This document shows positions 34,823 through 42,594 of a DNA stretch of 64,000 bases, one piece after another. Both the position numbers and the translations under genes were made by a program. Where the stretch lies: NCBI RefSeq assembly GCF_029892565.1, contig NZ_JARXVH010000014.1, positions 124,001-188,000 of the forward strand, written 5' to 3'. The notes under the pieces are model-generated. The model saw only the letters and a list, made by a program, of their open reading frames with translations, had not been told where the DNA came from and did no database searches. Within the stretch, counting starts at the first letter, position 1; each line of letters opens with the position of its first letter. The stretch comes from Streptomyces pseudovenezuelae (GTDB lineage: Bacteria; Actinomycetota; Actinomycetes; Streptomycetales; Streptomycetaceae).

Positions 34823-35920
34823 ATGCCCCCCGTCTTCGCCCACGGCCGCCTGCGCCTCTACCTGCTCAAGCTGTTGGACGAGGCCCCGCGCCACGGCTAC
34901 GAGGTGATCCGTCTCCTCGAAGAACGGTTCCAGGGGCTGTACGCGCCGTCGGCCGGCACCGTCTACCCCCGTCTCTCCAAGCTGGAGGCGGAGGGCCTGG
35001 TCACGCACACCACCGAGGGCGGCCGCAAGGTGTACGCCATCACGGACGCCGGCCGCGCCGAACTCGCCGACCGCAGTGGTGAACTGGCCGACCTGGAGCT
35101 GGAGATCCGCGAGTCCGTCGCCGAGCTCGCCGCCGAGATCCGTGCCGATGTGCGCGGCGCGGCGGGCGACCTGCGGCGCGAGATGCGGGCCGCGGCGAGC
35201 GAGGCCCGCAGCGGTGCCGGCGCCAAGAGCCGGGGCGACGGCGAACACGCCGGTCCCGCGGGCGACTTCGGTGACTTCACCGACAAGGAGTCCTGGCGCG
35301 TCGCCAAGGAGGAGATGCGGCGGGTCAAGCAGGAGTGGAAGGAACAGGCCCGGCGGGCCAAGGACGAGAGCAGGCGGGCCCGCGAGGAGGCCCAGCGGGC
35401 CCGGCGCCAGGCCAAGGAGGCGCAGGAGCGGGCCCGGGCCCAGGCGCAGGAGGAGCTGCAGCGCATCGGCAAGCGGGTGCAGGAGCAGGTGCAGGACCAC
35501 TTCTCGCGGGGCGACTGGCCGACTGGGGTGCGGGAGGGGCTGACCGAACTGGCCAAGGAGTTCGGCGAGTTCGGGAAGGACTTCGGCAAGGAGGTCGGGA
35601 AGGACTTCGGGTTCGGGCGGGGCGGCGCGGGAGCGGGCACCGGTACGGGTTCGGGTGCCGGTACGTCGGACACGCAGCCCGACTACTCGCAGACGCCGGA
35701 GGACTTCCCGGCCGAGTTCGAGCCGAGCTGGGCGCACGACGACACGACGACCGGTGACGCGGCCCGGGACCTCGACCGGTTGCTCGACCGCTTCCGGGAC
35801 GCCATCCGCGACGCGGCCCGGGATCACGGGGTCACGGACGACCAACTGCGCGACGCCCGCCGCCATCTGTCGACGGCGGCGGCGCACATCGGAGTGATAC
35901 TGCGTATGCCGAAGGCCTGA
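34823..35920 (+). CDS. PadR-family regulator with a long coiled-coil C-terminus
   Basis: A 365-residue protein starting with a PadR winged helix: RLRLYLLKLLDEAPRHGYEVIRLLEERFQGLYAPSAGTVYPRLSKLEAEGLVTHTTEGGRKVYAITDAG. The C-terminal 260 residues are unusual for PadR: a Glu/Arg/Ala-rich helical segment (EEMRRVKQEWKEQARRAKDESRRAREE and on, about 155-215), a Gly/Thr spacer and a final helical domain (ARDLDRLLDRFRDAIRDAARDHG). Standard PadR proteins have 110-180 residues. It lies 1 bp after the DUF4097 stop and probably autoregulates the operon. Confidence 0.88.
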   Translation: MPPVFAHGRLRLYLLKLLDEAPRHGYEVIRLLEERFQGLYAPSAGTVYPRLSKLEAEGLVTHTTEGGRKVYAITDAGRAELADRSGELADLELEIRESVAELAAEIRADVRGAAGDLRREMRAAASEARSGAGAKSRGDGEHAGPAGDFGDFTDKESWRVAKEEMRRVKQEWKEQARRAKDESRRAREEAQRARRQAKEAQERARAQAQEELQRIGKRVQEQVQDHFSRGDWPTGVREGLTELAKEFGEFGKDFGKEVGKDFGFGRGGAGAGTGTGSGAGTSDTQPDYSQTPEDFPAEFEPSWAHDDTTTGDAARDLDRLLDRFRDAIRDAARDHGVTDDQLRDARRHLSTAAAHIGVILRMPKA

Positions 35921-35971
35921 GCGGGACGGCGTCAGGCGCACCGCCCAGTGCGCCCAGCGCCGGACGGACGC

Positions 35972-36643
35972 TCACATGCACTGCCAGAGGAAGCGGCCCT
36001 CCTTGGCGTCCGGTGAGAGGAAGGCGTAACCGACGCCCGAGTCGCCGAAGTCGACGTCGAAGGGAAGCTTGCCGGAGTCCAGCTGGACGACCAGGGACCA
36101 GCCGTCGCCGGGAGGCTCCTCGCCCTGGAGCCAGTGCGGTTCGACCCCGGGCCCGCCGAGGTACTGCCAGGGCCGACGGCTCTCTCCGTCGCCCTCCCCT
36201 TCGCCCCCCTCCCCTTCGGCCCCCTCTCCTTCGGTCCTCTCTCCCCCGGTGCCGTCACCGCCGTCGCCCTCGGTATCGGCTGCGCCCGGCAGATGGTCGG
36301 CGCCCGCGCTCGGCCCCTCCGCCCGGTGCTCGACGGTCACGAAGTCGGGGACGCGGCCGTCGGGTTGGACCACGAGGGCGTTCTCCCCGCCCTCCGGGTC
36401 GAAGGTGCCGTCGACGGAGTCGTGGCCGTCCCCCGTCATGAAGAGATACGCGAGCCGACCTCCCGCCACGGCGAACTGCCCCAGGAACTCCATCGGTTGA
36501 CCGGTCCCACGGGACAGCGGCCACTGCGGCTCCCCCAGCCAGACCGGTTGCCCACCCACCTTGGTGACCGCGTCCCGCACGGCCCCGTCCGCTGGGACGA
36601 AGACGAGCGGCGCGGGCTCGGGCACCGGGTCGGACACGGACAT
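35972..36643 (-). CDS. DUF1963-like protein with an acidic Glu/Gly spacer
   Basis: A 223-residue cytoplasmic protein. The ATG at 36643 has AAGGAG 7 bases upstream. The front half (GQPVWLGEPQWPLSRGTGQPMEFLGQFAVAGG, LAYLFMTGDGH) matches the DUF1963 family, which assembles beta sheet around Trp-containing strands. A tandem Gly/Glu/Asp spacer (about 135-163: EGDGGDGTGGERTEGEGAEGEG) separates it from a C-terminal part (PHWLQGEEPPGDGWSLVVQLDS, KEGRFLWQCM). Such proteins in actinobacteria have been linked to protein-protein contacts. The function is unknown. Confidence 0.75.
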   Translation of the reverse strand: MSVSDPVPEPAPLVFVPADGAVRDAVTKVGGQPVWLGEPQWPLSRGTGQPMEFLGQFAVAGGRLAYLFMTGDGHDSVDGTFDPEGGENALVVQPDGRVPDFVTVEHRAEGPSAGADHLPGAADTEGDGGDGTGGERTEGEGAEGEGGEGEGDGESRRPWQYLGGPGVEPHWLQGEEPPGDGWSLVVQLDSGKLPFDVDFGDSGVGYAFLSPDAKEGRFLWQCM

Positions 36644-36791
36644 GGGCGCTCCTTCGACGGACCAGGTCATCCTCGGCAGGCCCCACCCTAGGACCCACCC
36701 CTGGCATCCCCACGGCCACATCTGAGCCCCCTGTCCCCCGAGCCCAAGCCGCCGCCGAACCCAGGCCGCCGCTGCCCGGCGCCGCGCAGGA

Positions 36792-37361
36792 TCAGCCGGC
36801 CTTCGCCTCACCCTCCCCGTACAGCACCCGCGACAGCGACTCGTGGGTCACGCCGTGGTCGGCGAGGGCCTCGGCCGGTACGCCCGGCAGGAGGGTGAGG
36901 GCCAGTAGGAGGTGTTCGTCGCCGACGTGTCGGTCGCCGTGGGCCAAGGTGGTGCGCAGCGCTCGCACGAGGACCTCTTTGGCTCCTCGTTCGAAGGGGC
37001 GGCGCCCCAGTCCGCGGCTGCCGCCCTTGCGGTCGCCGGACATCGCGCCGACGCCGTGGACCTCCTCGACCCGGGCGATGATCTCCGAGACGTCGATGCC
37101 CAGTCCGGCGAGGGCCTCGGCCTCCGCCTGGGACAACCCGGCACGGCGTCGCGCCTCGGCCAGGGCCAAGCGCAGGGACTCCTTGCGCTCGGCGCTGGCC
37201 ACCCCTAGCGCGGCCAGTGCGAAGGACGCGCGGCTGCCCTCGCGGTCCAGCAGCGCCAGCAGTATGTGCTCGGCGTCGACGGACCGCGCCCCCGACCGTT
37301 CCGCCTGCTCCACCGCGCCCTGGACCGCCGCGCGGGCGTTCTTGGTGAACCGCTCGAACAT
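36792..37361 (-). CDS. Clp N-terminal-domain protein (ClpC N-domain pair, no ATPase)
   Basis: A 189-residue protein made of two Clp-N repeats: FERFTKNARAAVQGAVEQAERSGARSVDAEHILLALLDREGSRA and FERGAKEVLVRALRTTLAHGDRHVGDEHLLLALTLLPG. It has no AAA+ module. Such proteins can bind ClpC substrates or adaptors or titrate them. The ATG at 37361 has a GGGAGG ribosome site and overlaps the stop of the HTH gene by 1 bp (TGATG), so the two are one operon. Orthologous HTH/Clp-N pairs are seen in many actinobacteria, from memory. Confidence 0.88.
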   Translation of the reverse strand: MFERFTKNARAAVQGAVEQAERSGARSVDAEHILLALLDREGSRASFALAALGVASAERKESLRLALAEARRRAGLSQAEAEALAGLGIDVSEIIARVEEVHGVGAMSGDRKGGSRGLGRRPFERGAKEVLVRALRTTLAHGDRHVGDEHLLLALTLLPGVPAEALADHGVTHESLSRVLYGEGEAKAG

Positions 37362-37570
37362 CAATGCCTCCCGTACTTCTTGTGCACGGCCTGCCTGCTC
37401 ACTCCGAGTTCCGCGGCGATCTCCTGCCACGACCAGCCCTGGTTACGGGCGTTGCGCACCTGCACCGCCTCCAACTGCTCCAGCAGCCGGCGCAGGGCAC
37501 TGACGGCCCGTAGGCCGACCCGTGGATCGCGATCGCCCGCACGCTCGGCGAGATCCGTTGCTTCGGTCAT
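37361..37570 (-). CDS. Small helix-turn-helix regulator of the Clp-N operon
   Basis: A 69-residue protein: helix-rich N-terminus (SALRRLLEQLEAVQVRNARNQ) followed by a sigma-region-4-like HTH, GWSWQEIAAELGVSRQAVHKKYGRH. It ends within the recognition helix neighbourhood, so it must dimerise through the N-terminal helix. It is encoded directly behind a promoter with two identical-arm operators (37573-37617), implying tight autoregulation. The ATG at 37570 appears to be the transcription start point, so the message would be leaderless. Confidence 0.88.
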   Translation of the reverse strand: MTEATDLAERAGDRDPRVGLRAVSALRRLLEQLEAVQVRNARNQGWSWQEIAAELGVSRQAVHKKYGRH

Positions 37571-37572
37571 GG

Positions 37573-37617
37573 TGTCAACTTACGTTGACATCGCCCGCAT
37601 GTCAACCACAGTTGACA
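37573..37617 (-). promoter_or_regulatory. Twin-operator promoter of the HTH/Clp-N operon
   Basis: Two perfect 18-bp inverted repeats, both TGTCAAC-N4-GTTGACA, occupy 37573-37590 and 37600-37617, centres 27 bp apart. On the minus strand TTGACA (37605-37600) and TAAGTT (37582-37577) are spaced exactly 17 bp, so one operator covers the -35 and the other covers the -10. The -10 ends 6 bp before the ATG, predicting a leaderless message. The arms are identical, and the whole promoter can be occluded by one regulator dimer per site. Confidence 0.88.
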
Positions 37618-37621
37618 AATG

Positions 37622-37661
37622 CCGACGGCCGACCCGTCGTGAACCACGGGTCGGCCGTCGG
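37622..37661 (-). terminator. Hairpin terminator between the dehydrogenase and the HTH promoter
   Basis: CCGACGGCCGACCCGT (37622-37637) pairs with ACGGGTCGGCCGTCGG (37646-37661) around an 8-base loop. No U-tract is needed for strong Streptomyces terminators; it lies downstream of no plus-strand gene and probably insulates the minus-strand dehydrogenase and the HTH promoter. Confidence 0.75.
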
Positions 37662-37699
37662 TACGGAAAGGAAGGGAGCGAAGAGAAGGACGCGCAGGA

Positions 37700-38665
37700 T
37701 CAGCCGTTCGTGAGGACGATCTTTCCGAACTGGTCGCCCGACTCCAGGCGTTCGAAGCCCTCGCGGGCGCGGTCCATCGGGAGGATCTCGTCGATGACGG
37801 GACGTACGCCGGTGGTGGCGCAGAAGGAGAGCAGGTCCTCCAGTTCGTCCTTGGTGCCCATCGTGGAGCCGACGACCTTGAGTTCGAGGAAGAAGATGCG
37901 GGTGAGTTCGGCGTGCGAGGGGCGGTCGCCGCTCGTCGCGCCGGAGATGACGACCGTGCCGCCGGGCCGCAGGGACTTGATCGAGTGGGACCAGGTGGCC
38001 GCGCCGACCGTCTCGATGACGGCGTCCACGCGCTGCGGCAGCCGAGCCCCCGACTCCACCGCCTCGACGGCGCCGAGTTCCACCGCCCGCTTCCGCTTGG
38101 CCTCGTCCCGGCTGGTGGCGAAGACCCGCAGCCCCGCGGCCCTGCCGAGCACGATCGCGGCGGTCGCGACGCCACCGCCGGCGCCCTGGACGAGGACCGA
38201 GTCGCCGGGACGGACACCGGCGTTGGTGAAGAGCATGCGGTACGCCGTGAGCCAGGCCGTGGGCAGACAGGCGGCCTCCGCGAAGGAGAGTTCCTTGGGC
38301 TTGGGCAGGATGTTCCAGGTCGGGACGGCGACCTGCTCGGCGAAGGTGCCCTGGTAGCGCTCGGTGAGGATGGAGCGGGGTTCCTTCGGGCCGACGCCGT
38401 GCCCGCTCTGGCCGATCACGGAGTGCAGGACGACCTCGTTGCCGTCCTCGTCGACACCGGCGGCGTCGCACCCGAGGATCATCGGCAGCCGGTCCTCCGG
38501 GAGGCCGACGCCCCGAAGCGACCAGAGGTCGTGGTGGTTGAGGGAGGCGGCCCTGACATCGACGGTGCTCCAGCCGGGACGGGCCTCGGGGGCGGGTCGG
38601 TCCCCCAGCTCCAGTCCGGCGAACGGTTGGTCGCGGTCGATTCGGGATGCGTAGACGGCGAACAT
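37700..38665 (-). CDS. Zinc-type MDR alcohol/quinone dehydrogenase
   Basis: A 321-residue medium-chain dehydrogenase/reductase. Features: SLNHHDLWSLRGVG (quinone-oxidoreductase-like loop), ILGCDAAGVDEDGNEVV, GTFAEQVAVPTWNILPKP, and the NAD(P)-binding Rossmann motif VLVQGAGGGVATAAIVLGR, followed by VFATSRDEAKRKRAVELGA. It lacks the catalytic zinc Cys/His set of classic ADHs. It is likely an NADPH quinone or enal reductase. A hairpin at 37622-37661 ends the gene; the far upstream region holds an interspersed repeat. Confidence 0.9.
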   Translation of the reverse strand: MFAVYASRIDRDQPFAGLELGDRPAPEARPGWSTVDVRAASLNHHDLWSLRGVGLPEDRLPMILGCDAAGVDEDGNEVVLHSVIGQSGHGVGPKEPRSILTERYQGTFAEQVAVPTWNILPKPKELSFAEAACLPTAWLTAYRMLFTNAGVRPGDSVLVQGAGGGVATAAIVLGRAAGLRVFATSRDEAKRKRAVELGAVEAVESGARLPQRVDAVIETVGAATWSHSIKSLRPGGTVVISGATSGDRPSHAELTRIFFLELKVVGSTMGTKDELEDLLSFCATTGVRPVIDEILPMDRAREGFERLESGDQFGKIVLTNG

Positions 38666-38739
38666 GGCGCTGACGATAGGCTCCGCCGGTTGCGCGGGGG
38701 AACAAGCGGGCGCTGTGACACACGCCCTCTTGCGTCTTT

Positions 38740-38804
38740 CAGCCCGTCCGGCGTTTGAGGACGAGGCCGCAGGCCGATGGGGGGTCTGGGGGCGCAGCCC
38801 CCAG
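38740..38804. repeat. Interspersed Streptomyces repeat family B copy 2 and hairpin
   Basis: A 22-bp block (38740-38761) containing CAGCCCGTCCGGCGTTTG is the exact reverse complement of the block at 23879-23900. It is followed by TGGGGGCGCAGCCCCCA (38788-38804), a perfect hairpin. It sits between the dehydrogenase and malic enzyme genes, where it may also act as a terminator. Confidence 0.78.
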
Positions 38805-38839
38805 GACGTGCACCCCCACCGGCCCGCACAATCGAACCG

Positions 38840-40072
38840 TCAGCGGCGGGCCACGCCCTCGGCCCGAGCAGCCGCAGCCACCGCCGACGTAACCGCCGGG
38901 GCAACCCGCTCGTCGAACGGCGACGGGATGACGTAGTCCGCGGCGAGGTCGTCCCCGACAACACCGGCCAACGCCTCCGCCGCCGCGATCTTCATGCCCT
39001 CCGTGATCCGAGACGCCCGCACCTGCAGCGCGCCGGCGAAGATGCCCGGGAACGCCAGCACGTTGTTGATCTGGTTCGGGAAGTCGGACCTACCCGTCGC
39101 CACGACCGCCGCGTACTTGTGCGCGACGTCGGGGTGCACCTCGGGGTCCGGGTTGGCCATGGCGAACACGAACGCGCCCTCGGCCATGGAGGCGACGGCC
39201 GCCTCCGGGACCGTACCGCCGCTGACGCCGATGAAGACGTCGGCGCCGGACAGGGCGTCCTCCAGGGAGCCCGTCAGGCCCGCCTTGTTGGTGAAGCCGG
39301 CCACGTCGCGCTTGACGGAGGTCAGGTCGTCGCGGTCGGCCGAGACGATGCCCTTGCGGTCCGCGACGGCGACCTCGCCGATGCCGGCCTCGACCAGCAT
39401 CCTGGCGATGGCGACCCCGGCCGCGCCGGCGCCCGAGATGACGGCCCGCAGGTCCGCGATGGACCGCCCGCTCAGCCGCGCCGCGTTGCGCAGGGCGGCC
39501 AGCGTGACGACCGCCGTGCCGTGCTGGTCGTCGTGGAAGACCGGGATGTCGAGCCGTTCCTGGAGCTTGCGCTCGATCTCGAAGCACCGGGGCGCCGAGA
39601 TGTCCTCCAGGTTCACGCCGCCGAAGGACGGGGCGAGGCGCACCACGGTCTCGACGATCTCGTCGACGCCGGTGCAGGCCAGCGCGATCGGCACCGCGTC
39701 CACGCCGCCGAACTGCTTGAACAGGATGGCCTTGCCCTCCATCACCGGGAGGGAGGCCTCCGGGCCGATGTCGCCGAGCCCGAGCACCGCCGTGCCGTCG
39801 GTGACCACGGCCACCACGGACGACTTCCACGTGTAGTCGTGGACCAGCTCCGGCTGCTCGGCGATCGCGGTGCACACGCGCGCGACGCCGGGCGTGTACG
39901 CCAGGGACAGGTCGTCCTTGTCACGGACCGGCACGGTGGCCTGCACGGCCATCTTGCCGCCACGGTGGAGCGCGAACGCCGGGTCGAAGGAATCGAGGGG
40001 CTCGGCCCCGCCGTCCTGGTCGGTATGTCCCGGCTTGTTGTCGCTGCGAGGATTGACGATCTCCGCTGCCAC
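38840..40072 (-). CDS. Malic enzyme
   Basis: A 410-residue oxidative decarboxylating malate dehydrogenase, malate to pyruvate plus CO2 with NAD(P). Family motifs in order: YTPGVARVCTAIAE, VLGLGDIGPEASLPVMEGKAILFKQFGGVDAVPIAL (metal region), FHDDQHGTAVVTLAAL (catalytic Asp/metal ligands), SGAGAAGVAIARMLVE (nucleotide glycine motif) and FAMANPDPEVHPD. NADP versus NAD specificity cannot be fixed from this. The start ATG is within a 600-bp divergent promoter region shared with the ABC importer. Confidence 0.95.
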   Translation of the reverse strand: MAAEIVNPRSDNKPGHTDQDGGAEPLDSFDPAFALHRGGKMAVQATVPVRDKDDLSLAYTPGVARVCTAIAEQPELVHDYTWKSSVVAVVTDGTAVLGLGDIGPEASLPVMEGKAILFKQFGGVDAVPIALACTGVDEIVETVVRLAPSFGGVNLEDISAPRCFEIERKLQERLDIPVFHDDQHGTAVVTLAALRNAARLSGRSIADLRAVISGAGAAGVAIARMLVEAGIGEVAVADRKGIVSADRDDLTSVKRDVAGFTNKAGLTGSLEDALSGADVFIGVSGGTVPEAAVASMAEGAFVFAMANPDPEVHPDVAHKYAAVVATGRSDFPNQINNVLAFPGIFAGALQVRASRITEGMKIAAAEALAGVVGDDLAADYVIPSPFDERVAPAVTSAVAAAARAEGVARR

Positions 40073-40669
40073 TTTGTTTTACCCCTTAAGTGTTCAATGG
40101 TTGAGGGTGGGCCACTTCTGGTGAGAAGTGGGCGGGACCGCGCATGCCCGCTCGATTGACTCGATTGATGCGTACGGGTCATACGCGACAGGCGCGTCGC
40201 ACACGCGCCCGGAGCCCCGGATGAGGGGTGTAAAGCACCTTCTTACCGGACGTCCCGCGCCGAGGACGAGTCCATTCGGAGCAAGGTCACATCGCGAGCT
40301 GCGAAGGTCACGTCTTGGTGACAAGAATCGTCACGAAATAAGGGGACACGTCCTCGGCAAGCCCCTGACCGGCGCTAAAACAGTGATCAACGCCTCGGGA
40401 CACCGGTCCGCATCCTGGGATGCGCCGAAGATCTTCCGGCCGGAACAGTGGATTCCCGCAGATGGTCCGGACATGTCGTACCGAACCGGTGCGGTTCGGG
40501 GGTCACCCGTTATCCGATTTTGACATGGCTGGCACCTTGAACGGCTCAGTCCGAATGGCAAGATGCCGTAATCACACAAGGTCGCGACACCCGAAGCTGT
40601 GTGTTCTCGTCGACCCAACGGCACTGTCGAGCTGTCGGCAAATCCACCCATCCGCCGGAGGAACCCAAG
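40073..40669. promoter_or_regulatory. Divergent promoter region between malic enzyme and ABC importer
   Basis: A 597-bp gap with no credible gene. It holds AAGGTCAC direct repeats (40283-40290 and 40304-40311) and an interlocked set GTCAC (40307-40311), GTGAC (40318-40322) and GTCAC (40330-40334), spacing 11-12 bp, so regulator half-sites on one face of the helix are plausible. A perfect palindrome CCGAACCG-N3-CGGTTCGG occupies 40481-40499. The ABC operon ATG has GGAGGA upstream. Confidence 0.55.
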
Positions 40670-41629
40670 ATGACCGCACGCTCCACCCTTCGTACCACCG
40701 CCGCGCACCACCGCCTGGCCGCAGTGGGTGCGATCGCGGTCGCAGGCACTCTGCTGCTCGCCGGTTGCGGCGACCAGACCAAGGACAAGGACTCCTCGGA
40801 CAGCAGCGCGTCCGCCAGCTCGGCCCCGCTGGCCGACAAGCTCCCCCAGGCGATCCGCGACAAGGGGGTCGTCAAGGTCGGCTCCGACATCGCCTACGCC
40901 CCGGTCGAGTTCAAGGACGACTCCGGCAAGACGGTCGGCATCGACCCGGACCTCGCGGACGCCATGGGCAAGCAGCTCGGCGTGAAGTTCGAGTTCGAGA
41001 ACGGCACCTTCGACACCCTGATCACGGGTCTGCGCTCCAAGCGCTACGACATCGCCATGTCCGCGATGACCGACACCAAGGACCGCCAGGACGGTGTCGA
41101 CTCCGAGACCGGCAAGAAGGTCGGCGAGGGCGTCGACTTCGTCGACTACTTCACCGCCGGCGTCTCGATCTACACCAAGAAGGGCGACGACCAGGGCATC
41201 AAGACCTGGGCCGACCTGTGCGGCAAGAAGATCGCGGTGCAGCGCGGCACGGTCTCCGAGGACCTCGCCAAGGCCGAGGCCAAGAAGTGTCCGAGCGGCA
41301 AGAAGCTGGCGATCGAACCCTTCGACAACGACCAGCAGGCGCAGACCCGGGTCCGTTCGGGCGGCGCCCAGGCCGGCTCCTCCGACTTCCCGGTCACCGC
41401 GTACGCCGTGAAGACCTCCGGCGGCGGCAAGGACTTCGAGATCGTCGGCGAGCAGGTCGAGGCCGCCCCGTACGGCATCGCGGTCGCCAAGGACAGCACG
41501 CAGCTGCGGGACGCCCTGCAGGCCGCGCTCGACGCGATCATCAAGAACGGCGAGTACGACAAGATCATCAAGAAGTGGGGCGTCGCCGACGGCGCGGTCA
41601 CGGCTGCCGCCGTCAACGGCGGCAAGTGA
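40670..41629 (+). CDS. Amino-acid ABC transporter substrate-binding lipoprotein
   Basis: A 319-residue periplasmic-binding-type lipoprotein of the HisJ/GlnH family. The signal peptide ends in a clear lipobox LLLAGC (Cys about 31). The mature region has GVVKVGSDIAYAPVEFKDDSGKTVGIDPDLADAMG, FENGTFDTLITGLRSKRYDIAMSAMTDTKDRQ, LCGKKIAVQRGTVSEDLAK and AAPYGIAVAKDSTQLRDALQAALD. It probably binds a polar amino acid such as glutamate or arginine. Ribosome site GGAGGA is 5-10 bases before the ATG. It heads the three-gene importer operon. Confidence 0.94.
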   Translation: MTARSTLRTTAAHHRLAAVGAIAVAGTLLLAGCGDQTKDKDSSDSSASASSAPLADKLPQAIRDKGVVKVGSDIAYAPVEFKDDSGKTVGIDPDLADAMGKQLGVKFEFENGTFDTLITGLRSKRYDIAMSAMTDTKDRQDGVDSETGKKVGEGVDFVDYFTAGVSIYTKKGDDQGIKTWADLCGKKIAVQRGTVSEDLAKAEAKKCPSGKKLAIEPFDNDQQAQTRVRSGGAQAGSSDFPVTAYAVKTSGGGKDFEIVGEQVEAAPYGIAVAKDSTQLRDALQAALDAIIKNGEYDKIIKKWGVADGAVTAAAVNGGK

Positions 41630-41661
41630 CCGCGGCCCGCGGACACTGAGAGGCATCCCGA

Positions 41662-42591
41662 GTGACTGCTGACATCGACAAGACGACGGGGCCGCAGGAC
41701 ACTCCCCCGGCCGGACCGGAGGCCATCAAGGCCGTCCCGGTCCGGCACTACGGGCGGTACGTCTCCGCCGTCATCGCGATCGCCCTCCTGGTCGCGATCA
41801 TCTACGCGTTCGGCCAGGGCAAGATCAACTGGAACGCCGTTCCGGACTACTTCTTCGACCACCGCATCATCAAGGGCGTCGGCCAGACGATGCTCCTGAC
41901 GGTGCTGTCGATGGTGATCGGCATCGTCGGCGGCATCCTGCTCGCCGTCATGCGGCTGTCGAAGAACCCCGTGACCTCGTCCATCGCCTGGTTCTACATC
42001 TGGTTCTTCCGGGGCACCCCGGTCCTGGTCCAGCTGTTCGTCTGGTTCAACCTGGGTCTGGTCTTCGAGTACATCAACCTCGGCCCGATCTACAAGAACT
42101 ACTGGTCGGACTTCATGACGCCGCTCCTGACGGCGCTGCTCGGCCTCGGCCTCAACGAGGCCGCGTACATGGCGGAGATCTGCCGGGCCGGTCTGCTCTC
42201 GGTCGACGAGGGCCAGACCGAGGCCTCGCACGCCCTGGGCATGAGCCACGGCAAGACCCTGCGCCGGATCGTCATCCCGCAGGCGATGCGCGTGATCGTG
42301 CCGCCCACGGGCAACGAGGTCATCAACATGCTGAAGACCACCTCGCTGGTCTCGGCGGTGCAGTTCTACGAACTCCTGCGCTATGCCCAGGACATCGGCC
42401 AGACCTCCGGCGCCCCGGTGGAGATGCTGTTCCTGGCCGCCGCCTGGTACCTGATCCTCACCTCGGTGCTGAGCGTGGGGCAGTACTACATCGAGCGGTA
42501 CTACGCCCGCGGCTCCAGCCGCAGCCTGCCGGACACGCCGTTCCAGAAGATCAGGGCGAACATGCTCTCCCTCGCGAGCTGGAGGCGCTGA
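41662..42591 (+). CDS. Amino-acid ABC transporter permease
   Basis: A 309-residue HisM/GlnP-type permease, with spans at about residues 33-50 and five more in the TM core. Family motifs: GVGQTMLLTVLSMVIGIVGGILLAVMRLS, FRGTPVLVQLFVWF (FRGTP loop), and the EAA loop EAAYMAEICRAGLLSVDEGQTEASHALGMSHGKTLRRIVIPQAMRVIVPP. An unusually long hydrophilic N-terminus precedes span 1. It ends 3 bp before the ATPase gene and most likely works as a single permease paired with itself. Confidence 0.95.
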   Translation: MTADIDKTTGPQDTPPAGPEAIKAVPVRHYGRYVSAVIAIALLVAIIYAFGQGKINWNAVPDYFFDHRIIKGVGQTMLLTVLSMVIGIVGGILLAVMRLSKNPVTSSIAWFYIWFFRGTPVLVQLFVWFNLGLVFEYINLGPIYKNYWSDFMTPLLTALLGLGLNEAAYMAEICRAGLLSVDEGQTEASHALGMSHGKTLRRIVIPQAMRVIVPPTGNEVINMLKTTSLVSAVQFYELLRYAQDIGQTSGAPVEMLFLAAAWYLILTSVLSVGQYYIERYYARGSSRSLPDTPFQKIRANMLSLASWRR

Positions 42592-42594
42592 CCG

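Noticed and set aside
40283..40345. GlnR box in the malic enzyme/importer gap
   Set aside because: GTCAC half-sites fit but GAAAC partners and the regular 11-bp spacing are incomplete, so a GlnR assignment is not claimed.
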